Shown here: positions 50,810 through 59,741 of the stretch, one piece after another
Layout: every line of letters starts with the position of its first letter
How positions within the stretch are numbered: the first letter of the stretch is position 1
From: an uncultured Collinsella sp.
Lineage (GTDB): Bacteria; Actinomycetota; Coriobacteriia; Coriobacteriales; Coriobacteriaceae
Direction: 5' to 3'
Length of the DNA: 64,000 nucleotides
NCBI GenBank assembly: GCA_902494565.1
Contig: CABUTN010000003.1
Span: 1-64,000, forward strand
Made by a program: the position numbers and the translations under genes
The notes under the pieces: model-generated
Seen by the model: the letters and a program-made list of their open reading frames with translations, nothing else
Told to the model about the DNA's origin: nothing
Databases searched by the model: none

Positions 50810-53137
50810 TTAGGCGGAAACTGCAGCGGAAGCAGTGTTGGTCTCGTCCTCGTCGGTCCAAGCGTGCTTGGGCATAGGACGGAAAATCTGGAAGAGCATC
50901 GCGACCAGCAGCACGATAGCCACAACCGTCCAGAAGCCAAACTGCCCAAGGACAAGCAGGTTATAGAACTGGTTGATGAACAGGCCGATCACCCAAGCGA
51001 AGGCGCACTCGTAGCCGAGGGCAATCGCGGTCCACTTGCCGGAATCCATCTGGTTGCGGATGGTACCCATAGCGGCAAAGCACGGAGCGCACAGCAGGTT
51101 GAAAGCGCCAAAGGCAACGCAAGCGCCCATGGTCGGGAACATGCCGGCGAACGCGGTCCACAGGCTCGGATCGGTCTCGGCGGCATCGGCAACGGACAGC
51201 AGCGAGCCGGCGGTGGCGACGACGTTCTCCTTGGCGACGAGGCCAGAGACGGTCAGTGCGGTTGCCTGCCAGGTGCTAAAGCCGAGCGGGGCGAAGATCC
51301 AAGCGACCAGGTTGCCCAGCATGGCGAGCACGGAGTAGTCCATGAACTCCTCGGGGATGCCCTCCATAGCAGGCAGGAAGCCAAACGTGCCGTTGTAGCT
51401 ACCAAAGTTGGAGAGGAACCACACCACGACAGTGGACGCGAAGATGACCGTGCCGGCCTTCTTGATAAAGGCCCAGCAGCGCTCCCAAACGTGCAGTGCC
51501 CAAGAGCGGATCGCCGGGAAGTGGTAGGCGGGAAGCTCCATAACGAACGGCGTCGGGCGACCGGCGAAAAGCTTGGTCTTCTTGAGCATGAGGCCCGAAG
51601 CGATGACGGCAAAGACGCCCAGGAAGTAGAAGAGCGGGCTAATCCACGCCGCGGTGGTGGAAGAGTCGCCGATGATGGAACCCATGAGCAGGGCGATGAT
51701 CGGCAGCTTAGCGCCGCAGGGGATGAACGTGGTAGTCATGACCGTCATGCGGCGGTCCTTCTCGTTCTCGATGGTCTTGGTGGCCATGACGCCGGGGACG
51801 CCGCAGCCCGAAGACACGAGCATAGGAATGAAGGACTTACCGGACAGGCCAAAGCGGCGGAACACGCGGTCCATGATGAAGGCGACGCGGGCCATATAGC
51901 CGCAGTCTTCCAGGAAGGACAGCATAACGAACAGCAGGAACATCTGCGGCACAAAGCCGAAGATGGCGCCCAGGCCGCCAACGATACCGTCGCAGACCAG
52001 CGAATCGACCAGGCCGCCGTCCTCGGTGCCACCCGCCACGAGGGCATCGTGCACCATGGTGGTGATACCCGGGACATAGGGGCCGTACTGTGCCGGGTCG
52101 ACCGAGTCGGCGTCGTCACCCGCGGCCTCGACAGCCGCGTCGTAAGCGTCGCGGCCCTGACCGAGCACATACCAACCGTCGGTGCCAAAGAGCTGGTCGT
52201 TGGTGAAGTCGGTCACCGTGCCGCCCAGGGTGGAAACGGCGATGTAGTACACGCAGAACATGATGACCACAAAGATCGGCAAGCCCAGGATACGGTTGGT
52301 AACCACACGGTCGATCTTCTCGGAGGTGCTCATCTTGGCCGGGGCCTTGGTGAGGCACTCATCGATGATGTGCGCGATGACGCCATAGCGCTCACCGGTG
52401 ATGATGGACTCGGCGTCGTCGTCGCAGTCCTGCTCGCACTGGGCGACCAGCTCCTCCACGCGAGTGGCCTTCTCCTTGGTGAGGTTGATGAGCTTGCAAG
52501 CGTCCGCATCACGCTCAAACAGCTTGACGGCGTAATAGCGACGCTTGTTGGCGGGAACGCTCGCCGGCAGGTTGTTCTCGATGTGGTCCAGAACGTCCTC
52601 GATGGAGGAATCGAACTTGTGCTCCGGCACCTGGCCCTTGGAAGCAGCAGACTTCTTAACCTGCTCGAACAGCTCCTTGATGCCCTTGTTCTTAAGAGCG
52701 GAGATCATCATAACCGGGCAGCCGAGCTTCTTGGAGAGCTTGTCCGCGTCGATCTTATCGCCGTTCTTCTCGACCAGGTCGGCCATGTTGAGGGCAACGA
52801 CCACGGGCAGGCCGGTCTCGATAACCTGAAGCGCCAGGTACAGGTTACGCTCGAGGTTGGTGGCATCGACGACTTGGACGACAACATCGGGCTCGCCGCT
52901 CATGAGGTAATCGCGCGAGCATTGCTCCTCGGGGCTGTAGGGGGAAAGCGAGTAGATGCCAGGGAGGTCCGTGATGGTAACGTTCTTGTCGCTTAGGAGC
53001 TTGGCCTCCTTTTTCTCAACCGTGACGCCGGGCCAGTTGCCAACGTAGCCGTTGGCGCCGGTGATCAGGTTGAAAAGCGTGGTCTTGCCGCAGTTGGGGT
53101 TACCCGCCAGCGCGACATGGATCTGAGAATCCGCCAT
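50810..53137 (-). CDS. feoB: Ferrous iron transporter FeoB
   Basis: 775 residues. An N-terminal G domain has G1 GNPNCGKTTLFN, G3 DLPGIYSLSPYS and G4 NMAD. A GDI helical region follows, then the membrane part with two Gate modules (VSSGCGVPGVMATK and CGAKLPIIALLM). Imports Fe2+ into the cytoplasm. ATG 53137 opens directly on the family N-terminus. It is downstream of two feoA genes; a dyad at 53213 in the 123-bp gap may give it a separate promoter. Confidence 0.96.
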   Translation of the reverse strand: MADSQIHVALAGNPNCGKTTLFNLITGANGYVGNWPGVTVEKKEAKLLSDKNVTITDLPGIYSLSPYSPEEQCSRDYLMSGEPDVVVQVVDATNLERNLYLALQVIETGLPVVVALNMADLVEKNGDKIDADKLSKKLGCPVMMISALKNKGIKELFEQVKKSAASKGQVPEHKFDSSIEDVLDHIENNLPASVPANKRRYYAVKLFERDADACKLINLTKEKATRVEELVAQCEQDCDDDAESIITGERYGVIAHIIDECLTKAPAKMSTSEKIDRVVTNRILGLPIFVVIMFCVYYIAVSTLGGTVTDFTNDQLFGTDGWYVLGQGRDAYDAAVEAAGDDADSVDPAQYGPYVPGITTMVHDALVAGGTEDGGLVDSLVCDGIVGGLGAIFGFVPQMFLLFVMLSFLEDCGYMARVAFIMDRVFRRFGLSGKSFIPMLVSSGCGVPGVMATKTIENEKDRRMTVMTTTFIPCGAKLPIIALLMGSIIGDSSTTAAWISPLFYFLGVFAVIASGLMLKKTKLFAGRPTPFVMELPAYHFPAIRSWALHVWERCWAFIKKAGTVIFASTVVVWFLSNFGSYNGTFGFLPAMEGIPEEFMDYSVLAMLGNLVAWIFAPLGFSTWQATALTVSGLVAKENVVATAGSLLSVADAAETDPSLWTAFAGMFPTMGACVAFGAFNLLCAPCFAAMGTIRNQMDSGKWTAIALGYECAFAWVIGLFINQFYNLLVLGQFGFWTVVAIVLLVAMLFQIFRPMPKHAWTDEDETNTASAAVSA

Positions 53138-53212
53138 TCAATCCTTCTTCCTTGTGTGCCTGCGCTGCTTTCTCCGCGCAGGCTGGATAATGTGCTTCAA
53201 AGATGCTGCATT

Positions 53213-53232
53213 AAGTTAGAAAAACCTAACTT
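53213..53232. promoter_or_regulatory. Metalloregulator-like dyad before feoB
   Basis: AAGTTAG (53213-53219) and CTAACTT (53226-53232) around AAAAAC. Size and AT-rich TTAG/CTAA ends resemble DtxR/IdeR-type iron boxes. Assignment is inference. Confidence 0.45.
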
Positions 53233-53260
53233 TATCTGCAGAAATATGCGCCGCGAGTCC

Positions 53261-53482
53261 TTACTGGACCTCGACGACGGCGGCCTCCTCCTTGCGGATG
53301 GAAAGCTCGTAGCCGCGCACGTTGATCTCGACCGGATCACCGAGCGGTGCAACCTTCACGACCTTGAACGAAGTGCCCTTGATGAGCCCCAGGTCCATAA
53401 GGTGGCGGCGAAGCGCACCCTCACCGTGAAGCTTGACGATGGTGGAGCTCTCGCCCACCTTAACGTCACCCAACGTCTTCAT
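53261..53482 (-). CDS. feoA: FeoA protein, second copy
   Basis: A 73-residue SH3-like FeoA: MKTLGDVKVGESSTIVKL, RRHLMDLGLIKGT, PLGDPVEINVRGYELSIRK. It assists FeoB at the cytoplasmic face. ATG 53482 follows AAAGGGGG at 8 nt. It lies 40 bp after the other feoA; the two differ clearly in sequence, so they are not a recent duplication. Confidence 0.93.
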   Translation of the reverse strand: MKTLGDVKVGESSTIVKLHGEGALRRHLMDLGLIKGTSFKVVKVAPLGDPVEINVRGYELSIRKEEAAVVEVQ

Positions 53483-53522
53483 TTACTTGTCCCCCTTTCA
53501 GTGCGTACAGAAATACCGTCGA

Positions 53523-53765
53523 CTAACCGACGGTCATGATGTGCATGGCAACCTTGGAATCGATACCAAAGCGTGCGCCCAGCACAGTGACGATGATATT
53601 GGCGCCACTCGAGCTCACCACGTGGATTTCGTTGCCCTCGACAAAGCCGAGGTCCTTGAGGTGGTGCTTCATATCCTCATTGCCCTTTACACGAGACACG
53701 CGCACGGTTTCGCCCGCTTTTACCATCGAAAGCGGCATTGCCGGCATCTGCGGTCCGCAAGACAT
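53523..53765 (-). CDS. feoA: FeoA protein, first copy
   Basis: An 80-residue FeoA with a short N-terminal MSCGPQMPAMPL leader, then MVKAGETVRVSRVKG, MKHHLKDLGFVEGNEI and ARFGIDSKVAMHIMTV. The Cys in the leader is unusual and could bind metal. ATG 53765 has TTAGGAG 7 nt upstream; a longer frame to 53810 would enter the operator. First gene of the feo operon. Confidence 0.9.
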   Translation of the reverse strand: MSCGPQMPAMPLSMVKAGETVRVSRVKGNEDMKHHLKDLGFVEGNEIHVVSSSGANIIVTVLGARFGIDSKVAMHIMTVG

Positions 53766-53808
53766 GACTGGGCTCCTAACATCGATTCGTCCTTCACATC
53801 GACGCAGC

Positions 53809-53862
53809 AAAAGTTAACCACGCCTATGTTCGCTTTAGTAAACTAACACGTGGTTAACTTTT
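53809..53862 (-). promoter_or_regulatory. Feo operon promoter with a 14-bp dyad
   Basis: AAAAGTTAACCACG (53809-53822) and CGTGGTTAACTTTT (53849-53862) are perfect complements 26 bp apart, bracketing an AT-rich stretch that would hold the promoter core. An iron-dependent repressor is the natural candidate. Confidence 0.6.
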
Positions 53863-53912
53863 TGGAAAGGGTCCCCATCCAGATTTCGAAAAAGTTTCCC
53901 ATACGAAACAAA

Positions 53913-53943
53913 GGCACCGCAAAGACCATCTCTTTGCAGTGCC
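53913..53943 (-). terminator. Hairpins between the HPr gene and the feo operon
   Basis: GGCACCGCAAAGA (53913-53925) pairs with TCTTTGCAGTGCC (53931-53943), one mismatch. A second dyad (about 53962-53996, AGGGG/CCCCT core) abuts the HPr stop. They end HPr transcription. Confidence 0.65.
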
Positions 53944-53998
53944 TATTGATACCAATTTATGCAACAGAGGGGACTGCCCCTTTGTCACATTGTTGAGG

Positions 53999-54247
53999 TT
54001 AAAGCGAGAGGTTTCTGATCGACGTGACGCAGGAGGCCTCATCCACGCCCGAAACACGGAACACGACGTCTTCGCCACATTCGCCGCAGAGTGCCATGAG
54101 CCCTATAACGTCGCGGCCATCCGTGTGGCGATCGCCGATACTGACTGACACGTCGCTACGATGCTTGGCAATGATGTCATAGAGCAGCGCAACCGGGCGG
54201 GCATGTAATCCCAACGGATCTTTAATCGTCTTTGTAAACTCGACCAT
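53999..54247 (-). CDS. HPr-family phosphocarrier protein with Asp at position 46
   Basis: 82 residues. The phosphorylatable His15 is in DPLGLHARPVA. In the second regulatory helix, where Firmicutes HPr has Ser46 (KSIMGVMSL), this protein reads RDVIGLMAL, so Asp46 mimics the kinase-phosphorylated state. Several Cys residues in the C-terminal part are also unusual. It may be a dedicated regulatory or Crh-like carrier and not the general PTS protein. ATG 54247 follows GGGAGG at 4 nt; upstream in-frame residues to 54334 are not HPr-like. It stands alone. Confidence 0.88.
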   Translation of the reverse strand: MVEFTKTIKDPLGLHARPVALLYDIIAKHRSDVSVSIGDRHTDGRDVIGLMALCGECGEDVVFRVSGVDEASCVTSIRNLSL

Positions 54248-54336
54248 GTCCCCTCCCACGACATCGCACATTCGGCCGGCAAACCCAGCCACGTGGTAGT
54301 TATTGTACGTTACCGGCGCACCCCCGTTCCACAAAA

Positions 54337-54367
54337 AACGAGGGAAGGCACGCGTCCTTCCCTCGTT
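54337..54367 (-). terminator. Terminator of aspS
   Basis: AACGAGGGAAGG (54337-54348) pairs perfectly with CCTTCCCTCGTT (54356-54367); an A-rich flank gives a T-run on the minus strand. Confidence 0.9.
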
Positions 54368-54390
54368 ACGGGCAATATGTAGCCGCTCGC

Positions 54391-56178
54391 CTACATCAGG
54401 CGCAGGCTGACGTCCTTGAGCTGGGCGCCACTAACGGCACTTGGGGCGCCCGACATAAGGTCGGAGCCGCTGGCCGTCTTGGGGAACGCCATGACGTCGC
54501 GGATAGAGTCGGAACCGGTGAGCAGCATGCACACGCGGTCCAGGCCCAGAGCAAAACCACCCATCGGGGGTGCACCAAACTTGAGCGCCTCCATGAGAAA
54601 GCCGAACTGCGACTCGGCGCGCTCCTCGGTAAAGCCCAAGAGCTTGAGCATGGACATCTGCATCTCGGCGTTGTGGATACGCATACCGCCGCCACCAGCC
54701 TCAAAGCCGTCCATGACAAAGTCATAGGTGCACGAACCGGCTGCCAGCGGATCGGCCTCGATCTTGGCGATATCGGTCTCGGTCGGCAGGGTAAAGGGCT
54801 GGTGCTCGGCTGCATAGGCCTTGCGGTCCTCATCCCAGTGGAACAGCGGGAAGTTGACAACCCACAGGAAGTCGTGGCCCTCGCGCTTGATCTCGAGCGC
54901 GTTGGCCATGTGGGAACGCATGCCGCCCAGGATCTCGTCGGAGAGCAGGCGCGGGCCGGCGGCGAACATCACAAGGTCGCCGGGCTCGACGTCCATGCGC
55001 TCGCGCAGAGCCGCCATCTCCTCGTCCGAGAAGAACTTGACGATGGGGCTATTGATGGAGCCGTCCTCGCGGAAGGCGATCCAGGCCAGGCCCTTGGCGC
55101 CAAACGTGGAGGCCACGCCGGCAAGCTTATCGATCTTGGCACGTGCCCAGGCACCGGCGCCCTTGGCGTTGATGGCCTTGACGACAGAGCCCTCCTCGTT
55201 TGCGGCAGTCGCAAAGACCTTGAACTTGGAGTTGGCAAAGATGTCGGTCAGGTCGACCAGGTGCATACCGTAGCGGGTATCGGGCTTGTCGGAGCCATAG
55301 GTGTCCATGGCATCCCAGTAGTTCATGCGACGCAGCGGCGTGGGCATCTCGACACCCATGCGACCGAAGGCATCGGCAAGAACCTCTTCGAGCGCGCTCA
55401 TGACATCGTTCTGGTCCACGAAGGACATCTCGATATCGACCTGGGTGAACTCGGGCTGACGGTCGGCACGCAGGTCCTCGTCGCGGAAGCACTTGGCAAC
55501 CTGGTAGTAGCGCTCGACGCCACCGACCATGAGCAGCTGCTTCAGGAGCTGCGGGGACTGCGGCAGGGCGTAGAAGTTGCCCGGCTGGATGCGGCTGGGG
55601 ACGATGAAGTCGCGGGCGCCCTCGGGCGTGGACTTGAACAGGGAGGGCGTCTCGACCTCCATGAACTCACGGTTGTGCAGCGCCTCGCGAATGGCAAAGG
55701 TAAAGTCGGAGCGCAGCTTGAGGTTGGCCATCATCTCGGGACGGCGGAGGTCCAAATAGCGATAGCGCAGGCGGGTATCCTCGCTGGTCTCGATGCCGTC
55801 CTCGATCTGGAACGGCGGGGTGACGGACGTGTTGAGCACCTCGGCGTGGTCGGTCAGGACCTCGATCTCGCCGGTCGCGAGCTTAGTGTTGGTGGTCTCC
55901 TCGCCACGGGCGCGCACGACGCCGTGGATCTTGATGGGCCACTCGGGACGCATGGTCTCGGCGATCTTAAAGGCATCGCCGTCGGAGTGCTCGGGGTCGA
56001 AGGTGAGCTGCGTGATGCCCTCGCGGTCGCGAAGGTCACAGAAGATAAGGCCGCCGTGGTCGCGGCGACGGCTCACCCAACCGGTCAGGGTGACCTCTTC
56101 GCCCACGTTCTCGAAGCGAAGCTCGCCGCAGGTACGGGTGTGCATGGAATGCTCGTCAATGGGACGGGTCTGGCTCAT
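54391..56178 (-). CDS. aspS: Aspartyl-tRNA synthetase
   Basis: 595 residues, bacterial class IIb type. An N-terminal OB anticodon-binding domain (1-110; VTLTGWVSRRRDHGGLIFCD), motif 2 CFRDEDLRADRQPEFTQ, the bacterial GAD insertion (about 300-420) and motif 3 GGFALGLDRVCMLL. ATG 56178 follows AAAGGAGG. It is divergent from serB, with a 256-bp gap containing a leader rich in GC dyads. No T-box is recognised. Confidence 0.97.
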   Translation of the reverse strand: MSQTRPIDEHSMHTRTCGELRFENVGEEVTLTGWVSRRRDHGGLIFCDLRDREGITQLTFDPEHSDGDAFKIAETMRPEWPIKIHGVVRARGEETTNTKLATGEIEVLTDHAEVLNTSVTPPFQIEDGIETSEDTRLRYRYLDLRRPEMMANLKLRSDFTFAIREALHNREFMEVETPSLFKSTPEGARDFIVPSRIQPGNFYALPQSPQLLKQLLMVGGVERYYQVAKCFRDEDLRADRQPEFTQVDIEMSFVDQNDVMSALEEVLADAFGRMGVEMPTPLRRMNYWDAMDTYGSDKPDTRYGMHLVDLTDIFANSKFKVFATAANEEGSVVKAINAKGAGAWARAKIDKLAGVASTFGAKGLAWIAFREDGSINSPIVKFFSDEEMAALRERMDVEPGDLVMFAAGPRLLSDEILGGMRSHMANALEIKREGHDFLWVVNFPLFHWDEDRKAYAAEHQPFTLPTETDIAKIEADPLAAGSCTYDFVMDGFEAGGGGMRIHNAEMQMSMLKLLGFTEERAESQFGFLMEALKFGAPPMGGFALGLDRVCMLLTGSDSIRDVMAFPKTASGSDLMSGAPSAVSGAQLKDVSLRLM

Positions 56179-56434
56179 ACCAGTGATCCTCCTTTATGGA
56201 TCTGTGCCGCCCCGTGTCGTTCCGGGCGGCGTCGTACAGATTTGCCCAGCCTGCGTAAACCGCGCAGCCGGACATGGCGTTCTATCTTATCGCACCCGCG
56301 TCAATGTGCCGCGAAAAAGTAGCTCTTGCCCAAAGACTTGACGGAGACGAAACAATTGACGCACCGTGGCCGTCGCCCAGGCGTGCGGCGTGCGACAATG
56401 TGCCCCAATACAACTGCACTCGGAAAGGCCCGCC

Positions 56435-57070
56435 ATGACTGCACGCCTCATCGTTATGGATATCGACTCCACGCTCATCAACCAGGAAGTTATCGACCTG
56501 TTGGGCGAGGAGGCCGGCGTAGGCGAGCAAGTGGCGCAGATCACTGAGCGCGCCATGCGCGGCGAGCTCGACTTTAAGCAGGCGCTCGAGGAACGCGTGG
56601 GGCTGCTTGCCGGCTTGGATGAGAGCGTGTTCGAGCGCACGTTTGAGCGCGTGACGTTTACCCCTGGCGCGCTGGAGCTTGTGCGCTCGGCGCACAGCAA
56701 GGGCTGGAAAGTCGGCGTGGTAAGCGGCGGCTTTCACGAGGTCGCCGACAAGATCGTAGCCGCCGCGGGCATCGACTTTTGCCTGGCTAACCGCCTGGAG
56801 GTCGTGGACGGCAAGCTCACCGGTAAGCTGGCGGCAGACATTGTAACCAAGGAGTCCAAGCTCATCCAGCTGCTGGACTGGGCAGTTGAGTGCGGTGTCG
56901 ACATGGCCCATACCGTGGCAATCGGCGACGGCGCCAACGATATCCCCATGATTCAGGCCGCGGGCACGGGCATCGCATTTTGCGCCAAGCCCAAGACGCG
57001 CGAGGCCGCCCCGTTTGCCATCGACGAGCGCAACCTGATGCTCGCCATGGACATCATCCTGCGTGACTAG
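56435..57070 (+). CDS. serB: Phosphoserine phosphatase SerB
   Basis: 211 residues of the HAD superfamily: motif I MDIDSTLINQEVIDLLG (DxDxT), motif II VVSGGF, Lys in the motif III region and motif IV GDGANDIPM. It removes phosphate from phosphoserine, the last step of serine synthesis. The protein is the short form without an ACT domain. ATG 56435 follows GAAAGG; an extended frame to 56366 has no support. No other serine gene is adjacent. Confidence 0.94.
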   Translation: MTARLIVMDIDSTLINQEVIDLLGEEAGVGEQVAQITERAMRGELDFKQALEERVGLLAGLDESVFERTFERVTFTPGALELVRSAHSKGWKVGVVSGGFHEVADKIVAAAGIDFCLANRLEVVDGKLTGKLAADIVTKESKLIQLLDWAVECGVDMAHTVAIGDGANDIPMIQAAGTGIAFCAKPKTREAAPFAIDERNLMLAMDIILRD

Positions 57071-57106
57071 TCGATCCGCCTAACAATTGAATCAGTCTGT
57101 CCTATA

Positions 57107-57140
57107 GTTTCCGAACAATTTTGTCTTAGTGTTCGGAAAC
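57107..57140 (+). promoter_or_regulatory. 11-bp perfect dyad upstream of larB
   Basis: GTTTCCGAACA (57107-57117) and TGTTCGGAAAC (57130-57140) with a 12-bp spacer lie 44 bp before the larB start and overlap the likely promoter. It could be the operator of the TetR gene at the end of the same operon. Confidence 0.6.
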
Positions 57141-57184
57141 ATACCCTTTGAGTGCTAGACTTTGCGCCGTCGAAGGGAACATAT

Positions 57185-57967
57185 ATGGATAAGCGAGATC
57201 TTGAGCAATTGCTGAGCGATGTTGCCGGCGGAGCTGTCACCCCGGCCGTCGCCCTCACGCGCATCCAGACGGCGCCAACCGCCGATTTGGGTTTTGCACA
57301 GCTCGATCTTTCGCGCGGAGTGCGCCAGGGAGCCGGCGAGGTTGTCTACGGTGCCGGTAAAACCGCCGAGCAGATTGCCGCCATTATCGAAGCACTGCGC
57401 GATGCCGGCCAGGAGCGCATCCTGGTCACGCGCCTGGATGCCGAAAAAGCAGCCCGTACCTCGGAGCTTCTCGACAACGACATCGACCTGGGATATGTCC
57501 CGGACGCACAGCTCGCCCTCGTGGGCGGCAATCCCTCCCCTACCGGCAACGGACGCATCGTTGTCGCCTGCGCCGGCACGAGCGACTTACCCGTCGCCGA
57601 AGAAGCCGCGTTGACGGCCGAGTTCTATGGCAACGAGGTCGACCGCCTCTACGACGTGGGTGTCGCCGGCCTGCACCGTCTGCTCGCGCATGCCGAGGAA
57701 CTTGCCCAGGCACAGGTGGTCATCGCCATCGCCGGCATGGAGGGCGCACTGGCGAGCGTTGTCGGCGGCCTGGTGAGCTGTCCGGTCATCGCCGTTCCCA
57801 CCAGCGTGGGCTACGGCGCGAGCTTTGGTGGCGTAGCCGCGCTACTCGCCATGCTCAACTCCTGCGCCAGCGGCGTATCGGTCGTCAATATCGATAACGG
57901 CTTTGGCGCCGCCTACCAGGCAAGTCTTATCAATCATCTGAGCGCCGGCACACCCCGCACCCGTTAA
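57185..57967 (+). CDS. larB: LarB, pyridinium-3,5-biscarboxylate synthase
   Basis: 260 residues. The N-terminal third is LarB-specific (DLSRGVRQGAGEVVYGAGKT); the rest is a PurE/AIRC-like domain (CAGTSDLPVAEEAALTAEFY, GMEGALASVVGGL, PTSVGYGASFGGVAALL). It carboxylates and hydrolyses nicotinate adenine dinucleotide in the first step of the nickel-pincer cofactor for lactate racemase. ATG 57185 is used; the preceding GAAGGG is 9 nt away. larC starts 10 bp after its stop. Confidence 0.95.
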   Translation: MDKRDLEQLLSDVAGGAVTPAVALTRIQTAPTADLGFAQLDLSRGVRQGAGEVVYGAGKTAEQIAAIIEALRDAGQERILVTRLDAEKAARTSELLDNDIDLGYVPDAQLALVGGNPSPTGNGRIVVACAGTSDLPVAEEAALTAEFYGNEVDRLYDVGVAGLHRLLAHAEELAQAQVVIAIAGMEGALASVVGGLVSCPVIAVPTSVGYGASFGGVAALLAMLNSCASGVSVVNIDNGFGAAYQASLINHLSAGTPRTR

Positions 57968-57977
57968 GGAGCATTTC

Positions 57978-58889
57978 ATGTCCAATCATCAACATACGCT
58001 TATCATCGACGGCACCTCGGGTATCAGCGGCGATATGACCGTCGCGGCCCTGCTCGACCTGGGCGCCAGCGAGGAGCACCTGCGCGAACAGCTCGCCACG
58101 CTGCCGGTCGACGGCTTTTCGATCGCCGCGACGCGCGTAAACAAGCACGGCATCGATGCCTGCGATTTCGATGTCCAGCTTGCAGAGGAGCTCGAGAACC
58201 ACGATCACGATATGGCCTGGCTCTACGGCAACGAAGTAGCTGCCGAGCACACGCACGAGCATGATCACCACCATCATGACCATGGCGAGCACGAACACGA
58301 GCACACACATGACCATGAGGCCCACGGCCATGGCCACGTGGGCCATCATCACGCCCACCACCATCACCATCGTTCTTTGGCGGACGTCACCGCCATCATC
58401 GACGGCTCGCAGCTAAGCGATGGCGCCAAGCGTCGCGCCCTCGCCATCTTTACCGCACTCGCTGCAGCTGAGGCTAAAGCTCACGGCAAAACGCCCGAGA
58501 CCGTCATGTTCCACGAAGTGGGCGCCGTCGACTCCATCGTCGACGTCTGCTCGGTCGCCATCTGCCTCGACGACCTGGGCATCGAGGATATTGTCGTCGA
58601 GTCGCTCTCCGAGGGCCACGGCACCATCCGCTGCGCCCACGGCCTCATGCCCATTCCCGTCCCCGCTGTCGTCAACCTATGCCAGGCGGGCAATATCGCC
58701 CTCACGCCCGCACCGGTCGCCGGCGAGCTCGTGACGCCCACGGGCGCCGCCATCGTCACCGCGCTGCGCACGTCCGACCAACTGCCCTCACGCTACCACA
58801 TCGAAGCCGTCGGCTACGGCGCCGGCAAGCGCCCCTACGAGGGTTGCTCCGGCACGCTCCGTTGTCTGCTCGTTCACGTGGATGCATAG
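57978..58889 (+). CDS. larC: LarC1-type nickel insertion protein, short and His-rich
   Basis: 303 residues. Core motifs DGTSGISGDMTVAALLDLGA, FHEVGAVDSIVDVCS and APVAGELVTPTGAAIV match the N-terminal (LarC1) part of the CTP-dependent nickel inserter. Residues about 92-131 carry some 25 His, a likely nickel store. Full LarC has another 110-130 residues (LarC2), made in Lactobacillus plantarum by a frameshift. Here the frame closes at ALLVHVDA-like RCLLVHVDA and the TetR gene starts 2 bp later, so LarC2 is missing at this locus. Confidence 0.9.
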   Translation: MSNHQHTLIIDGTSGISGDMTVAALLDLGASEEHLREQLATLPVDGFSIAATRVNKHGIDACDFDVQLAEELENHDHDMAWLYGNEVAAEHTHEHDHHHHDHGEHEHEHTHDHEAHGHGHVGHHHAHHHHHRSLADVTAIIDGSQLSDGAKRRALAIFTALAAAEAKAHGKTPETVMFHEVGAVDSIVDVCSVAICLDDLGIEDIVVESLSEGHGTIRCAHGLMPIPVPAVVNLCQAGNIALTPAPVAGELVTPTGAAIVTALRTSDQLPSRYHIEAVGYGAGKRPYEGCSGTLRCLLVHVDA

Positions 58890-58891
58890 CC

Positions 58892-59431
58892 ATGGATGCC
58901 CGCAAAGAAAAAAGCCGCGCTGCCATCGTTGCGGCGTTCTCCGAGCTGCTACGCGAAGAGGACTACGGCAAGATTACCGTCGGCGACATCATCGCGCGCG
59001 CTCACGTAGGCCGCGCGACATTCTACGGCCTCTTTAAGAGCAAAGACGACCTACTGTCCGAGCTCGTGAGCGACATCTGCGCCCACGCCCTCGACGACGA
59101 TGGCACGCCGCTCGACGACCCACTCGTGCAGGTCGAACATATCCTCAACAACCTCTGGGAGCGCCGTCAGGGCGTACGCGCCCTCGTAGCCGGCGCCGGC
59201 TCACGCGTCTTCGCCGACTGTCTCCGCAAGACCATCATGTCACGAGCAGCCGAAACCGTCCCCGTCGACCCCGCAGGCCCCGCCGGCACCATGGACCGCA
59301 GTTTCCTACTACACCACATAGCCTCAAGCTTCGTAGGAATGGTCCAATGGTGGGCCTGGCACAACTTCCAAGCAGATAAGGCCGATGTGGCAAAAGATTA
59401 CCTATCAGCCATAAAACCCCTCTTCAACTAA
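58892..59431 (+). CDS. TetR-family regulator
   Basis: 179 residues. N-terminal HTH KITVGDIIARAHVGRATFYG, then an all-helical ligand domain with a Trp-rich end (MVQWWAWHNF). It is translationally coupled to larC (2-bp gap; the larC stop and this ATG nearly touch), so it probably controls the lar genes, perhaps in response to lactate or nickel. The candidate operator is the dyad at 57107. Its ligand is unknown. Confidence 0.88.
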   Translation: MDARKEKSRAAIVAAFSELLREEDYGKITVGDIIARAHVGRATFYGLFKSKDDLLSELVSDICAHALDDDGTPLDDPLVQVEHILNNLWERRQGVRALVAGAGSRVFADCLRKTIMSRAAETVPVDPAGPAGTMDRSFLLHHIASSFVGMVQWWAWHNFQADKADVAKDYLSAIKPLFN

Positions 59432-59445
59432 GTAAGTAAGCCTCT

Positions 59446-59514
59446 CATCCCAAAGCACCGCCCCACCCCAAGGCGCCACGCATCCCAAAGTGTCACTCGC
59501 ACCTCAAAGCGCCT
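59446..59514. repeat. Four degenerate 17-19 bp tandem repeats after the TetR gene
   Basis: CATCCCAAAGCACC, CACCCCAAGGCGCC, CATCCCAAAGTGTC and CACCTCAAAGCGCC begin at 59446, 59464, 59481 and 59500. They are between convergent genes. No function is apparent. Confidence 0.5.
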
Positions 59515-59590
59515 AACAACAAAGTGCCCACCACATCCAAATTCAGATATATATGTTGGTTGCTTGTTTGAACGCAACTGGATTCCCGCA

Positions 59591-59717
59591 GGGTCCGGCA
59601 TAGGTTAACTTTTCGCCGCACTCCGCAGGACGCAAGAAGCTCCCGCCGCACGAAGTGCGCAGCGGGAGCTTCTTGCATGTCCGAGGACGCGGCGGAAAGT
59701 TAACCTATGCCGGACCC
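59591..59717. repeat. 127-bp double hairpin, family E, copy 1
   Basis: Outer 29-nt arms at 59591-59619 and 59689-59717 pair throughout (one G-U). The 69-nt middle has a 15-bp stem GCAAGAAGCTCCCGC/GCGGGAGCTTCTTGC (59632-59646, 59662-59676) topped by CGCAC/GTGCG. Copy 2 at 62624-62750 has identical dimensions and an almost identical middle, but different, self-compensating outer arms. It lies between the convergent TetR and larD-like genes. Confidence 0.95.
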
Positions 59718-59741
59718 GGGCGTTATATCAATTGTCTTGGA

